Both the position numbers and the translations under genes were made by a program. DNA of 48,008 nucleotides, taken from Clostridiales bacterium. GTDB lineage: Bacteria > Bacillota > Clostridia > Oscillospirales > Oscillospiraceae. How positions within the stretch are numbered: position 1 is the stretch's first letter; each line of letters opens with the position of its first letter. The DNA lies in contig JAJPXY010000136.1 of NCBI GenBank assembly GCA_021205205.1, positions 1-48,008 on the forward strand, in the 5' to 3' direction. Under the pieces are notes generated by a model. That model had not been told where the DNA came from. It did not search any database and was given only the letters and a program-made list of their open reading frames with translations. Below are positions 16,361 through 25,763 of this stretch, piece by piece.

Positions 16361-17692
16361 GTGAAACAGCAGCGCAGAAAAGTCCATTTTTCCGCCAACC
16401 CGGGGCGGGTGCTGGCGTTCAGCTTTTTCGCCATCATCCTGGTGGGAACGGCGCTGCTGACGCTGCCCGTCTCCAGCCGGGATGGAACCTGGACCAGCCC
16501 CCTGACCGCCCTGTTCACCGCCACCAGCGCCACCTGCGTCACCGGCCTCGCCACGGTGGACACCGGCCTGTGGTGGAGCGGCTTCGGCCAGGCGGTGATT
16601 TTGGTGATGATCCAGCTGGGCGGGCTGGGCTTTATGACGGTGTTTTGCACCTGCGCCATCCTGCTGCGCCGCCGCCTGTCCATCTCCCGGCAGATGGTGC
16701 TGATGGGGGCGCTGAACGTCAACACCGCCGACGACGCGGTGGACATCGCCAAACACGCGGTGCTGCTGACCCTCGCCTTCGAGGGCGCGGGGGCGGCGGT
16801 GCTGGAGGCGCGGTTCGTGCCGCAGTACGGCTGGGCCAAAGGCATCTGGTACGGCGTGTTCCACGCGGTGTCCGCCTTCTGCAACGCCGGGTTCGACCTG
16901 GTGGGCGGAATGGCGAACTATGTTCACGACCCGGTGGTGAACCTGACGCTAATCACTTTAATCATCTGCTCTGGCCTGGGCTTTTTCGTCTGGGAGGAAC
17001 TGCTGTGGCACCGGGAGAGGGCGCTTTCCCTGCCCAGCCGCCTGGTGCTGCTGACCACGGCGGCGCTGGTGGTCTCCGGCACGGTGTTCTTCCTGCTGCT
17101 GGAGTGGGACGGTGCGTTCCGTGGCTTTTCCGGCCCGGAAAAACTGCTGGCCGCACTGTTCCAGTCGGTGACGCTGCGGACGGCGGGCTTTTCTACCGTG
17201 GACCAGGGGACGCTGACTGAGAGCAGCCAGGCTCTGAGCATCTTCTATATGCTCATCGGCGGCGGCTCCGGCTCCACCGCCGGAGGCATCAAGGTGGGCA
17301 CCGCGGCGGTGCTGGCCCTGGCTCTGCGCTCCGGCCTCCACGGCCGGGAGCGGGTGACGGTGCGGGGCCGCACCATCCCCCACAGGCAGGTGTTCAACGC
17401 CATGACGCTGACGCTGCTGGTGGTCATGGCCTTCTTCGCCGGGGCGGTGTTTCTCTCCGTCCGGGAGGGGCTGCCCTTCCTGGCCGCCGCTTTCGAGACG
17501 GCCTCCGCCATCGCCACGGTGGGCCTTTCCACCGGCATCACGGCGTCCCTCTCCGCCCAGTCCCAGGCGGTACTCATCTGCCTGATGTACCTGGGAAGGG
17601 TGGGTATTCTGTCCTTCTCCTTCGCAGTGCTGACCCACAGGCCGGTAGAGGAAAAAATCAGCTATCCCTATGTGGATATGATGATCGGATAA
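16361..17692 (+). CDS. ktrB: Potassium uptake channel KtrB (TrkH/KtrB family)
   Basis: Membrane subunit of Ktr-type K+ (often Na+-assisted) uptake. The 443-residue protein has four M1-P-M2 repeats with the selectivity-filter glycines at TCVTGLATVDT (about 58), FCNAGFDLV (173), RTAGFSTVD (272) and ATVGLSTGIT (385). It contains the GGGSGSTAGGIK loop typical of the third repeat. The GTG start at 16361 is chosen because AGGAGG lies 11 bases upstream and MKQQRRKVHFSANPGRVL is the usual KtrB N-terminus; 57 upstream in-frame codons resemble no KtrB. ktrA follows after a 172-base gap. Confidence 0.95.
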   Translation: MKQQRRKVHFSANPGRVLAFSFFAIILVGTALLTLPVSSRDGTWTSPLTALFTATSATCVTGLATVDTGLWWSGFGQAVILVMIQLGGLGFMTVFCTCAILLRRRLSISRQMVLMGALNVNTADDAVDIAKHAVLLTLAFEGAGAAVLEARFVPQYGWAKGIWYGVFHAVSAFCNAGFDLVGGMANYVHDPVVNLTLITLIICSGLGFFVWEELLWHRERALSLPSRLVLLTTAALVVSGTVFFLLLEWDGAFRGFSGPEKLLAALFQSVTLRTAGFSTVDQGTLTESSQALSIFYMLIGGGSGSTAGGIKVGTAAVLALALRSGLHGRERVTVRGRTIPHRQVFNAMTLTLLVVMAFFAGAVFLSVREGLPFLAAAFETASAIATVGLSTGITASLSAQSQAVLICLMYLGRVGILSFSFAVLTHRPVEEKISYPYVDMMIG

Positions 17693-17693
17693 C

Positions 17694-17843
17694 GTCAATG
17701 TGCAATGTGCAATGAGCAATTTGCAATTATGGGGGAAAACGAATGTGGTCGCTTTCCTGCTGGACCCATTGTTTTTTGGCTGCGTTCCGATTCTGGAACG
17801 GCAGCGAAAAGTCCGACCATTGCACATTGCTAATTGCTAATTC
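17694..17843. repeat. Opposed heptad repeats between ktrB and ktrA
   Basis: Left block (17694-17729): GCAATGT, GCAATGA, GCAATTT, GCAATTA. Right block (17818-17843): ACATTGC, TAATTGC, TAATTCC, the inverse orientation. Between them lies a small GTTCCGATTCTGGAAC hairpin. The element forms almost all of the ktrB-ktrA gap. Confidence 0.7.
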
Positions 17844-17864
17844 CCTGTTGGAGGGTACATGATC

Positions 17865-18539
17865 ATGAAAACCTACGCAGTTGTGGGCCTGGGGCGCTTT
17901 GGCGACGCCGTGGCCCGGGAGCTGATGCGCCCCGTCAGGGGCCGCCGCCCCTCCAACGAGGTGCTGGCCATCGACATCAACGAGGAACACATCCAGACCA
18001 TCGCCGACCACGTGACCCGGGCGGTGCAGGCAGACCTGCGGGACCCGGAGGTGGTGCAGGCGCTGAACGTGGCGTCCTGCGATGTGGTGCTGGTGTGCAT
18101 CGGCTCCGACATCAGCACCAGCGTGCTGGTGACGCTGAACCTGAAAGAGGCCGGGGCCAAATGCGTCATCGCCAAGGCCAGCAGCGAGGCGCACCGCCGT
18201 ATTCTGGAGCGCATCGGCGCGGACCGGGTCATCTTCCCCGAACACGACGTGGGACGGCGGCTGGCCCACACCCTGAGCCAGCATAGCGCCTACGACCTGC
18301 TGGACCTGTCCGACGACTACGCGGTGGTGCGGGTCCCCATCCCCCGGAGTTGGTGGGGCAAGACCCTGGCGGAGCTGAACGTCCGGGCCAAATACGACAT
18401 CAACGTGCTGGCCGTGCAGGCCAGCGGCAGCAGCCAGCTCCAGGTTTCGCCCGCGCCCCAGACGCCCCTGCCGGAGCAGGGCGGCGTCATGTCCGTTCTG
18501 ACCAGCCAGGAGGCCCTGGCGCGGCTCCAGCAGCTGTGA
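17865..18539 (+). CDS. ktrA: Ktr potassium uptake regulatory subunit KtrA (RCK)
   Basis: Cytosolic gating ring subunit of the KtrAB transporter. N-terminal RCK_N Rossmann domain with VVGLGRFGDAVA (nucleotide-binding GxGxxG), an acidic strand end at VLAIDIN, DLRDPEVVQ and DVVLVCIGSD, then a C-terminal RCK_C domain (about 140-224; in this family it can bind c-di-AMP). 224 residues, normal length. ATG 17865 has GGAGGG nine bases upstream; an ATG two codons earlier is too close to it. The TrmH-like pseudogene begins 12 bases after the stop. Confidence 0.95.
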   Translation: MKTYAVVGLGRFGDAVARELMRPVRGRRPSNEVLAIDINEEHIQTIADHVTRAVQADLRDPEVVQALNVASCDVVLVCIGSDISTSVLVTLNLKEAGAKCVIAKASSEAHRRILERIGADRVIFPEHDVGRRLAHTLSQHSAYDLLDLSDDYAVVRVPIPRSWWGKTLAELNVRAKYDINVLAVQASGSSQLQVSPAPQTPLPEQGGVMSVLTSQEALARLQQL

Positions 18540-18551
18540 CGGGAGGGCGCG

Positions 18552-19312
18552 ATGGAACGAATCACCAGCCGCACCAATCCCCTGCTGGGCCACATCAAAA
18601 AACTGCTGAAGGACCGGAGTTGCCGCCGGGAGTCGGGGGAGTTCGTCTGTGACGGCGTGAAGCTGTTGGAGGAGGCCCTCCGGTGGGGCGCGGAAATTAC
18701 CACGCTGGTCTGCTCTGAGGGACTGGAACTGCCTGCCCTGCCCAAAACCGGGCGGCTGGTGCAGGTCCCCGCCGGGGTGATGGCCTCGCTCTCCCCCATG
18801 AAGGCCCCCAGGGGGTGCTGTTCACCTGCAAGCTGCCCGATTTGACCCCGCCGCAGCGGCTGGAGAGCCGGACCTATTTGGTGCTGGACGGCCTCCAGGA
18901 CCCCGGCAACGTGGGGACCATCTGGCGCAGCGCCGACGCCTTTGGCGCGGCGGGGCTGCTGCTCACCGGACACAGCGCCGACCCCTACAGCTGGAAGGCC
19001 GTCCGAGCCAGTATGGGCGCGGCGTTCCGCCTGCCCGTGTGGGAGGTCACGCCGGAGGAACTGAAAACCCTGTGCCGCTCCAGCGGCCTGCCCCTGTGGG
19101 GCACCGCCCTCCGTGCAGACGCCGCCGACCTGCGGCAACTGGACAGCGGCCCCTGAGCGCTGGCCGTCGGCAGCGAGGGCAGCGGCCTCTCCCGGGAGGT
19201 GCTGGCCCTGTGCGACGGGACGGTCATCATCCCCATGGAGCCCCAGTGCGAGTCGCTGAACGCGGCCATGGCCGCCACGGTGGCGCTGTGGGAGCGATAC
19301 CGCTCCAATTAG
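18552..19312 (+). pseudogene. SPOUT (TrmH-family) RNA 2'-O-methyltransferase, frameshift plus internal stop
   Basis: Three pieces in sequence order make one TrmH-type rRNA methylase. The first frame starts MERITSRTNPLLGHIKKLL with the N-terminal substrate-binding domain. At 18808-18814 it must shift by one base (the C5 run of GGCCCCCAGG) to continue GVLFTCKLPDL, then motif 1 LDGLQDPGNVGTIWRSADAFG. A TGA at 19154-19156 interrupts [15 protein letters not shown], followed by [23 protein letters not shown], which holds the SPOUT knot motifs 2 and 3. The intact protein would be 253 residues. A frameshift together with a nonsense codon favours a true pseudogene over a single sequencing error. Confidence 0.85.
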
Positions 19313-19380
19313 CAATGTGCAATGCGCAATTTGCAATTCGGAAAGACCCAACCATCGCACATTGCTCATTATACATTTTG
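19310..19380. repeat. Heptad repeats with both orientations
   Basis: GCAATGT, GCAATGC, GCAATTT, GCAATTC run directly after the pseudogene stop; the inverse block (CACATTGC, TCATTATAC) follows at 19357-19375. Lies between the pseudogene and dprA. Confidence 0.65.
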
Positions 19381-19427
19381 CTGCTTCATTTGATTCTGAG
19401 CTACCAACGCGATAAGGGGGGCGCTAT

Positions 19428-20672
19428 ATGCTGTCTGTGACAAAATACTGGGTGTGGCTCTCCACCGTCTGCGACCCGGACGCCGCCTGGCGGGTCTACC
19501 GCCACTTCGGTTCGCCGGAGACGGCGTATTTTGCCGACGCCGCGGAGTACCGGGCCATAGAGGGGCTGTCGGCTCGGCAGCTCGCCCGGCTGGAGGACAA
19601 GTCCTCCGCCTCCCGGCAGGTGGAACAAATTCTGACCGACTGCGAGCGGCTGGGCGTGCATATTTCCACCTGGCAGGACGCAGATTATCCCGAGCGGCTG
19701 CGGAACATCTACACGCCGCCTACGGTGCTTTACTTCCTGGGACACAGCTTGCAGCTGGGGGAGGAGTGCGCCATCGCCATGGCTGGTTCCCGGCGCTGCT
19801 CCGCCTATGGCCGCTCCATGGCGGAGCGGTTTTCCCGGGAGCTGACCCAGCAGGGCGCGCTGGTGGTGACGGGCATGGCCTCCGGCTGCGACGAGGCGGC
19901 GCTCATCGGCGCTATGCGGGCGGGCGGCCCGGTGGCCGCGCTGCTGCCCGGCGGGGTGGACGTGCCCTTCGAGAACAACGCCTATTACCGCCGACTCTAC
20001 GGGGACGTGGCCTCCCTTGGTGCCCTCATCAGCCCCTATCCGCCGGGGACCCCCAACGACCACGCCCACTTCCGTTTCCGCAACCCGGTGTTGACCGGCC
20101 TGTGCGTGGCCACCCTCTGCGTCGAGGCCCCCAGCCGCAGCGGAGTGCTGCAGGTGGCGGCCTGCGCCCAGGACCAGCAGCGGACGGTCTACACCGTCCC
20201 CGCCAACCTGACCTCCGCCGCCTCCGCGGGCACCAACGACCTGCTTTGCAGCGGGCTGGCCCTGCCGGTGCTGTCGGCGGAGCAGCTGCTGTTGCCATAC
20301 CGGGACAGATATGTCCGCCTGGCCCGCGCCGCTTCGGCTCCCCAGCCGGAAAAAGCGCCGCCGTCTCCTGCGCCAACGGCGGCCAAAAAGGCTGCGCCTG
20401 AGGCGGAAGTTCCCCCAAAAAAGCAAAAAAAGGTTGACAGCGGCCAAAAGTCAGACTATATTGACTTACGGAAAAGCGATTCTGTCTTTACGGACGACGA
20501 GCAGGCCGTGCTGCTGGCCCTCCAGCCGGGGGAAGCGTCCACCGAGGAGCTGGCCGCCCGGGTCGATATTCCCGTGGACCGCATGATGTCGGCCCTGACC
20601 CTGCTGCACCTGCGTGGCCTGGTGGAGGAGCTGCCCGGGAGCCGGTTCAAAACCGAGCTGCGGGTGAAATGA
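19428..20672 (+). CDS. dprA: DprA/Smf-like DNA processing protein, divergent
   Basis: DprA protects incoming single-stranded DNA and loads RecA during natural transformation. The 414 residues show an N-terminal helical region, a Rossmann-like DprA core (AMAGSRRCSAYG, GALVVTGMASGCDEAAL, GGPVAALLPGGVDVPFENN, LISPYPPGT, FRFRNPVLTGL, EAPSRSGVLQVAA), a Pro/Ala/Lys linker, and a C-terminal winged-helix domain (about 350-414). Several signature positions differ from the family: SGID..AH reads SGCDEAAL, FPxRNRIIAGL reads FRFRNPVLTGL, SGSLITA reads SGVLQVA, and VPG reads VPAN. The fold is recognisable; function as a RecA loader is uncertain. topA follows, the usual order. Confidence 0.85.
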   Translation: MLSVTKYWVWLSTVCDPDAAWRVYRHFGSPETAYFADAAEYRAIEGLSARQLARLEDKSSASRQVEQILTDCERLGVHISTWQDADYPERLRNIYTPPTVLYFLGHSLQLGEECAIAMAGSRRCSAYGRSMAERFSRELTQQGALVVTGMASGCDEAALIGAMRAGGPVAALLPGGVDVPFENNAYYRRLYGDVASLGALISPYPPGTPNDHAHFRFRNPVLTGLCVATLCVEAPSRSGVLQVAACAQDQQRTVYTVPANLTSAASAGTNDLLCSGLALPVLSAEQLLLPYRDRYVRLARAASAPQPEKAPPSPAPTAAKKAAPEAEVPPKKQKKVDSGQKSDYIDLRKSDSVFTDDEQAVLLALQPGEASTEELAARVDIPVDRMMSALTLLHLRGLVEELPGSRFKTELRVK

Positions 20673-20717
20673 CCGCCCTCGTCTTTCGCACTTCAATTCG
20701 TTGGAGGAATCTTCTTT

Positions 20718-23051
20718 ATGGCAAAAACCGATCTGGTGATCGTGGAATCACCGGCAAAGGCAAAAACGATTGGCCGATACCTCGGCCCCAACTATACCGT
20801 CATCGCCTCCATGGGCCACATCCGCGACCTGCCCAAGAGCAAGCTGGGCGTGGACATCGAGGCCGACTTCCAGCCCGACTATCAGCCCATCAAGGGCAAA
20901 GAGGACATCATCAAGAGCCTGCGCAAGGCCGCCAAAAACAGCGACCGCGTCTACCTGGCCACCGACCCGGACCGGGAGGGGGAGGCCATCTCCTGGCACC
21001 TGAAGGAGCTGCTAGAGCTGCCCGACGAGCGGACCTACCGGGTCACGTTCAATGAGATCACCAAGAGCGTTGTCAACCAGTCCATCGCCGCGCCCCGGGC
21101 CATCGACCAGGACCTGGTGAACGCCCAGCAGGCCCGGCGTATCCTGGACCGCATCGTGGGCTACCAGCTCTCCCCCCTGCTGTGGAAGAAGATCCGGCGG
21201 GGCCTCTCTGCCGGGCGGGTCCAGTCCGTGGCCACCCGGCTGGTGGTGGACCGGGAGCAGGAGATCCGCGCTTTCGTCCCCCAGGAATACTGGTCGCTGG
21301 ACGTGCGGCTGGAGCGCATCGCCCCCCAGGTGGGGTCCTTTGTGGCCCACTACCACGGGGAGGGCAAAAAGAAGGCCGAGCTGCCCAACGAGGCGGCGGT
21401 GGACGCCATCCTGGCCGACGTGGCGGTGAACCTCTTTGTGGTCACAGGCGTGCGCAAGGGGGAGAAGCAGCGCCAGCCCGCGCCCCCCTTCACCACCTCC
21501 ACCCTCCAGCAGGAGGCCAGCCGCAAGCTGGGCATGACCCCCAAGCGCACCATGTCCATCGCCCAGCAGCTCTATGAGGGCGTGGACATCGAGGGCGAGG
21601 GCGCCGTGGGCCTCATCACCTATATGCGTACCGACTCCCTGCGCCTGTCCGTGGAGGCCACCGACAGCACCCGCACCTTTATCCGCGCCCGCTACGGCGA
21701 AGCCTATCTCCCCGAAAAGACCCGCACCTACAAGGCCAAGTCCAACGCTCAGGACGCCCACGAGGCCATCCGCCCCACCAACGTGGAGCTGGCCCCTGAC
21801 GTGGTGCGCAAGAGCCTGACCTCCGACCAATATAAGCTCTACAAGCTCATCTGGAGCCGGTTCCTGGCCTGCCAGATGTCCAACGCCGTGTTCGACACCG
21901 TCTCCATCGACGTGACCAGCGGCACACACCTGTTCCGGGCCAGCCACCAAAGCATGAAGTTCTCCGGCTTCACCGCCGTCTATGTGAAGAGCAAGGAGGA
22001 GGGCGAGGAGGCCGTCGGCTCTCCCTTGCCCGACCTGGCCGAGGGCGAGACCGTCCGCAAGACCGCCCAGGACAAAGCCCAGCACTTCACCCAGCCGCCA
22101 CCCCGGTTCACCGAGGCCACGCTCATCAAGCTGCTGGAAGAGCGGGGCATTGGCCGCCCCTCCACCTACGCCCCCACCGTCTCCACCATTTTGGACCGCT
22201 ACTATGTGGTCAAGGAGGGCCGCGCCCTCCGGCCCACCCCCCTGGGGGAGGTCGTCACCCAGCTGATGGAGGACAAGTTCACCGACATCGTGGACCCCAA
22301 CTTCACCGCTCGGATGGAAAGCGACCTGGACGAGGTGGAGAAGGGCCGGGAGGACTGGAAGGAGCTGCTGCGCCGGTTCTACGCCGGGTTCCATGCCGAG
22401 ATGGAGCAGGCGGAAAAGGATTTGGACGGGGAGCGCATCAAAATTCCAGATGAGGTCTCTGACGAGGTCTGCGAGGTCTGCGGCCGACAGATGGTCATCA
22501 AAACCGGTAAATTTGGCCGGTTCCTGGCCTGCCCCGGCTACCCGGAGTGTACCTTCACCAAGCCCATCGTCATCGAGATGCCGGGCAAGTGCCCCAAGTG
22601 CGGGGGCCGCATCCTGAAAAAGACCAGCCGCAACGGCTACACCTACTACGGCTGCGAACACAACCGCTCCGTCAACGGCATGGTCTGCGACTTCATGACC
22701 TGGGACGTACCGGTGAAGGAAAACTGCCCCATCTGCGGCCAGACCATGTTCAAAAAGTCCGGCAGAGGGGCCAAAAAGCCATTCTGCATCAACGAAAAAT
22801 GCGAGAACTTCACGCCGGAGGAGCTGCGCCCCGGCTACCGCAAGCCCAAGGAAAAGACGGAGGACGCCGTCTCCCAGGCGGCGGCGGAGGCCGTTGCGGA
22901 GCCGTCCGCGGAGAAAACCGCCGACAAGAAAGCGGCGGCGAAGAAGTCCACAACGGCGAAAAAACCGCTGCGAAGAAATCCACCGCCAAGAAGGCGACCA
23001 CCACGAAGTCCGCCGCCAAAAAGGACCCAAACAAGCCCAAGCGGCAGCTGA
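20718..23051 (+). CDS. topA: DNA topoisomerase I, frameshifted in its C-terminal tail
   Basis: Type IA topoisomerase relaxing negative supercoils. Toprim domain at the N-terminus (LVIVESPAKAKTIGRYLG, DPDREGEAISWHL), catalytic Tyr in GLITYMRTDS (about 303), and three C-terminal zinc ribbons between about residues 585 and 700 (CEVCG...CPGYPEC; CPKCG...C; CPICG...CINEKC). The tail then becomes Lys/Ala-rich. As read, the frame leaves this tail at the A6 run 22959-22964 and ends PSGS at 23051. One extra A there restores KKTAAKKSTAKK... and QLTEAQRAALERGRLIRRAN, ending QQKSEE at 23140, where trmFO starts at once. The corrected protein has 807 residues. The catalytic core is unaffected either way. 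GAGGAA precedes the ATG. Confidence 0.95.
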   Translation: MAKTDLVIVESPAKAKTIGRYLGPNYTVIASMGHIRDLPKSKLGVDIEADFQPDYQPIKGKEDIIKSLRKAAKNSDRVYLATDPDREGEAISWHLKELLELPDERTYRVTFNEITKSVVNQSIAAPRAIDQDLVNAQQARRILDRIVGYQLSPLLWKKIRRGLSAGRVQSVATRLVVDREQEIRAFVPQEYWSLDVRLERIAPQVGSFVAHYHGEGKKKAELPNEAAVDAILADVAVNLFVVTGVRKGEKQRQPAPPFTTSTLQQEASRKLGMTPKRTMSIAQQLYEGVDIEGEGAVGLITYMRTDSLRLSVEATDSTRTFIRARYGEAYLPEKTRTYKAKSNAQDAHEAIRPTNVELAPDVVRKSLTSDQYKLYKLIWSRFLACQMSNAVFDTVSIDVTSGTHLFRASHQSMKFSGFTAVYVKSKEEGEEAVGSPLPDLAEGETVRKTAQDKAQHFTQPPPRFTEATLIKLLEERGIGRPSTYAPTVSTILDRYYVVKEGRALRPTPLGEVVTQLMEDKFTDIVDPNFTARMESDLDEVEKGREDWKELLRRFYAGFHAEMEQAEKDLDGERIKIPDEVSDEVCEVCGRQMVIKTGKFGRFLACPGYPECTFTKPIVIEMPGKCPKCGGRILKKTSRNGYTYYGCEHNRSVNGMVCDFMTWDVPVKENCPICGQTMFKKSGRGAKKPFCINEKCENFTPEELRPGYRKPKEKTEDAVSQAAAEAVAEPSAEKTADKKAAAKKSTTAKKPLRRNPPPRRRPPRSPPPKRTQTSPSGS

Positions 23052-23140
23052 CCGAGGCCCAGCGGGCGGCGCTGGAGCGGGGGCGGCTCATCCGCCGGGC
23101 CAACCGGGAGGCCGCCAAGCAGCAAAAATCGGAGGAATAA

Positions 23141-24442
23141 ATGGAACCTGTCGTCGTCATAGGCGCGGGGCTGGCGGGGTGCGAGGCCGCCTGGCAGCTG
23201 GCCAGGCGGGGCGTCCCCGTCACCCTGTACGAGATGAAGCCCCACAAGCAGACCCCCGCCCACAAAAGCCCGGATTTCGCGGAGCTGGTCTGCTCCAACT
23301 CCCTCCGGGCCAACAACGTGGAGAACGCCGTGGGCCTGCTCAAGGAGGAAATGCGCCGCTGCGGCAGCCTCATCATGGCCCAGGCCGACGCCCACGCCGT
23401 CCCCGCCGGGGGCGCGCTGGCGGTGGACCGCTATGCCTTTTCTGAGGGCGTCACCCAGGCCATCCGCAGCCACCCCAACATCACCGTGGTGGAGCAGGAG
23501 GTGACGGAGCTGCCCCCCGAGGGGCAGGTGCTGGTGGCCAGCGGCCCCCTGACCTCCGACCCTCTGGCGGACCATCTGGCCCGGCGGTTCCCCCAGCAGA
23601 ACTATCTGCACTTTTTCGATGCGGTGGCCCCGCTGGTGGCTTACGAGAGCATCGACATGGACAAAGCCTGGTTCGGCAGCCGCTACGACAAGGGCACTGC
23701 CGATTACATCAACTGCCCCATGAGCCGGGAGGAGTACGACGCCTTCTGGCTGGCCCTGTGCCAGGCGGAGGAGGCCAAGCTCCACGGCTTTGAGGACAAG
23801 AACGTCTTTGAGGGCTGTATGCCGGTGGAGGTCATGGGCCGCAGGGGGCACGACACCCTCTGCTACGGCCCCCTGAAGCCGGTGGGCCTCCCCGACCCCA
23901 GAACAGGGCAGGAGCCTTACGCCGTGGTGCAGTTGCGCAAGGACAACGCCCAGGGCAGCATTTACAACATGGTGGGCTTCCAGACCCACCTGACCTGGCC
24001 GGAGCAGAGGCGGGTGTTCCGCATGATCCCCGGCCTGGAGAACGCCGAGTTCGTCCGCTACGGGGTCATGCACCGCAATACGTATCTGGACTCCCCCCGG
24101 CTGCTGAACCGCTATTACCAGGTGGTGGACGAGCCACGGCTGACCTTCGCCGGGCAGATGACCGGCGTGGAGGGCTATGTGGAGTCCGCCGCCTCCGGCC
24201 TGCTGGCCGGGACAGAGCTGGCCCATCGGGTGCTGGGGCTGCCCCCTGTGGACTTCCCCCAGGAGACGGCGCTGGGCGCCCTGGCCCGGTACGTCAGCAC
24301 TCCCGCCGCCGACTTCCAGCCCATGAACGTCAACTTCGGCATCATCCCGCCTCTGGGCCACCGGGTCCGGGGCGGCAAGCGGGCGAAAAACGCCGAGCTG
24401 GCCCGCCGGGCGCTGGAGGCGCTGGCGGAGCTGAACCTGTGA
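23141..24442 (+). CDS. trmFO: Folate-dependent tRNA U54 methyltransferase TrmFO
   Basis: Methylates U54 of tRNA with methylenetetrahydrofolate and FADH2, the route used by many Gram-positives. 433 residues. FAD motif [21 protein letters not shown] at the N-terminus, [15 protein letters not shown], the Cys-containing [26 protein letters not shown] and the C-terminal [15 protein letters not shown], five bases ahead of ATG, lies inside the restored topA tail, supporting that topA truly ends at 23140. Confidence 0.97.
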   Translation: MEPVVVIGAGLAGCEAAWQLARRGVPVTLYEMKPHKQTPAHKSPDFAELVCSNSLRANNVENAVGLLKEEMRRCGSLIMAQADAHAVPAGGALAVDRYAFSEGVTQAIRSHPNITVVEQEVTELPPEGQVLVASGPLTSDPLADHLARRFPQQNYLHFFDAVAPLVAYESIDMDKAWFGSRYDKGTADYINCPMSREEYDAFWLALCQAEEAKLHGFEDKNVFEGCMPVEVMGRRGHDTLCYGPLKPVGLPDPRTGQEPYAVVQLRKDNAQGSIYNMVGFQTHLTWPEQRRVFRMIPGLENAEFVRYGVMHRNTYLDSPRLLNRYYQVVDEPRLTFAGQMTGVEGYVESAASGLLAGTELAHRVLGLPPVDFPQETALGALARYVSTPAADFQPMNVNFGIIPPLGHRVRGGKRAKNAELARRALEALAELNL

Positions 24443-24523
24443 CAAAAATTAGGTGGCATTTTACCCGGAAAGCCCTCTGCCGTTGGGCAAATAGGCACAC
24501 GGTTTAGCTTTTGGCTGCCGTAT

Positions 24524-24594
24524 GTGTAGGGGCGGCCCGTGGCCGCCCTGGGTAAGCAGAGGGGTTCCGGGCGGCCGAGGGCCGCTCCTACAGG
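24524..24594. repeat. GTAGGGGCGGCC palindromic repeat, copy 3
   Basis: GTGTAGGGGCGGCCCGTGG, then GCCGCCCTGGGTAAGCAG as in copies 1 and 5, then GGGCGGCCGAGGGCCGCTC. It occupies the centre of the 243-base gap between trmFO and plsX, which has no gene. Confidence 0.8.
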
Positions 24595-24685
24595 AGAATG
24601 GTGAAATTTTCCGGGTAAAGCTGTTATACCCGATTCAGCGGGACAGCCAAACGAGAAACAGAACAGAAAAAAAGAGGCCTTTTTC

Positions 24686-25735
24686 ATGAACATCATCATC
24701 GACGCGATGGGCGGCGACCTTGCCCCCGCGGAGCCGGTCCGGGGCGGACTGAAAGCCCACGAGGAACTGGGCTGCGACATCACCTTTGTGGGCCGGGAGG
24801 CCGACATCCGCCAGGTGCTGGAGCAGGACGGCGTCAAGGAGCTGCCCCAGGGCGTCACCATCGTCAACGCCACCGAGGTGGTGGAGATCTGCGACGACCC
24901 CTCCACCGCCTGGCGCAAAAAGAAGGATTCCTCCCTGTCGGTGGGACTCAGGCTGCTCCGGGACGACGGGGCGGACGCCTTTATCTCCGCCGGTTCCACC
25001 GGCGCCCTTTTGAGCGCGGGAACGCTGCTGGTCAAGCGCATCCCCGGCATCAAGCGGGCGGCGGTGGCCCCAGTGGTCCCCACCAGCAAGGACAACGCGG
25101 TCCTCATCGACGCAGGGGCAAACGCCGAGTGTACCCCGGAATATATGCTGCAATTCGCCTACATGGGCAGCTTTTACGCCGAAAAGGTGCTGGGCAAGCC
25201 CAATCCCAAAGTGGGTCTGCTGAACATCGGCACCGAACCCAGCAAGGGCAGCGAGCTGTATAAAGAAGTCCACGACCTGCTGCAAAAGGCCGGGGACGCC
25301 GGGCGCATCAACTTCGTGGGCAACGTGGAGCCAACCAATCTGGCCAGCCCCGACGCCTGCGACGTGCTGGTGGCCGACGGCTTCGTGGGGAACATCATGC
25401 TCAAGGCCATGGAGGGCACCGCCAACTTCATCGTGGACGCGCTGAAGGACCTGTTCAAAACCAACTGGAAAACCAAGACCAGCTACCTGTTCCTGCGGGG
25501 CAGCATGGGCGGCTTCCGGGAGCGGCTGGACAGCCGCTCCACCGGTGGTACCGCCATGCTGGGTATCCAAAAGCCCGTCTTTAAGGCCCACGGCAACAGC
25601 GACGCCTACGCCTTTTTGAACGCCGTGCGGCAGGCCAAGCTCTTTGTGGAGGCCGACGTGAACCGCGCCATTGTGGAAAACATCGACCACATGGTCCTGG
25701 ACACCCCCAAACAGGCCACCGGAACGGAGAAATAA
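24686..25735 (+). CDS. plsX: Phosphate acyltransferase PlsX
   Basis: Converts acyl-ACP to acyl-phosphate, the first step of the PlsX/PlsY route to phosphatidic acid. 349 residues. Starts MNIIIDAMGGDLAPAEPVRG with the family DAMGGD motif; SAGSTGALLSAGTLLVKRI, NIGTEPSKGSELYKE and DGFVGNIMLKAMEG are conserved. AGAGG lies seven bases before the ATG. rnc follows after 28 bases; acpP, commonly found between plsX and rnc in Firmicutes, is not here. Confidence 0.97.
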   Translation: MNIIIDAMGGDLAPAEPVRGGLKAHEELGCDITFVGREADIRQVLEQDGVKELPQGVTIVNATEVVEICDDPSTAWRKKKDSSLSVGLRLLRDDGADAFISAGSTGALLSAGTLLVKRIPGIKRAAVAPVVPTSKDNAVLIDAGANAECTPEYMLQFAYMGSFYAEKVLGKPNPKVGLLNIGTEPSKGSELYKEVHDLLQKAGDAGRINFVGNVEPTNLASPDACDVLVADGFVGNIMLKAMEGTANFIVDALKDLFKTNWKTKTSYLFLRGSMGGFRERLDSRSTGGTAMLGIQKPVFKAHGNSDAYAFLNAVRQAKLFVEADVNRAIVENIDHMVLDTPKQATGTEK

Positions 25736-25763
25736 CCATTTGAACAGAAAGAAGGGCGAAAGC

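Noticed and set aside
17695-17860. Small gene between ktrB and ktrA
   Set aside because: Only heptad repeats and a small hairpin; no start with a ribosome site.
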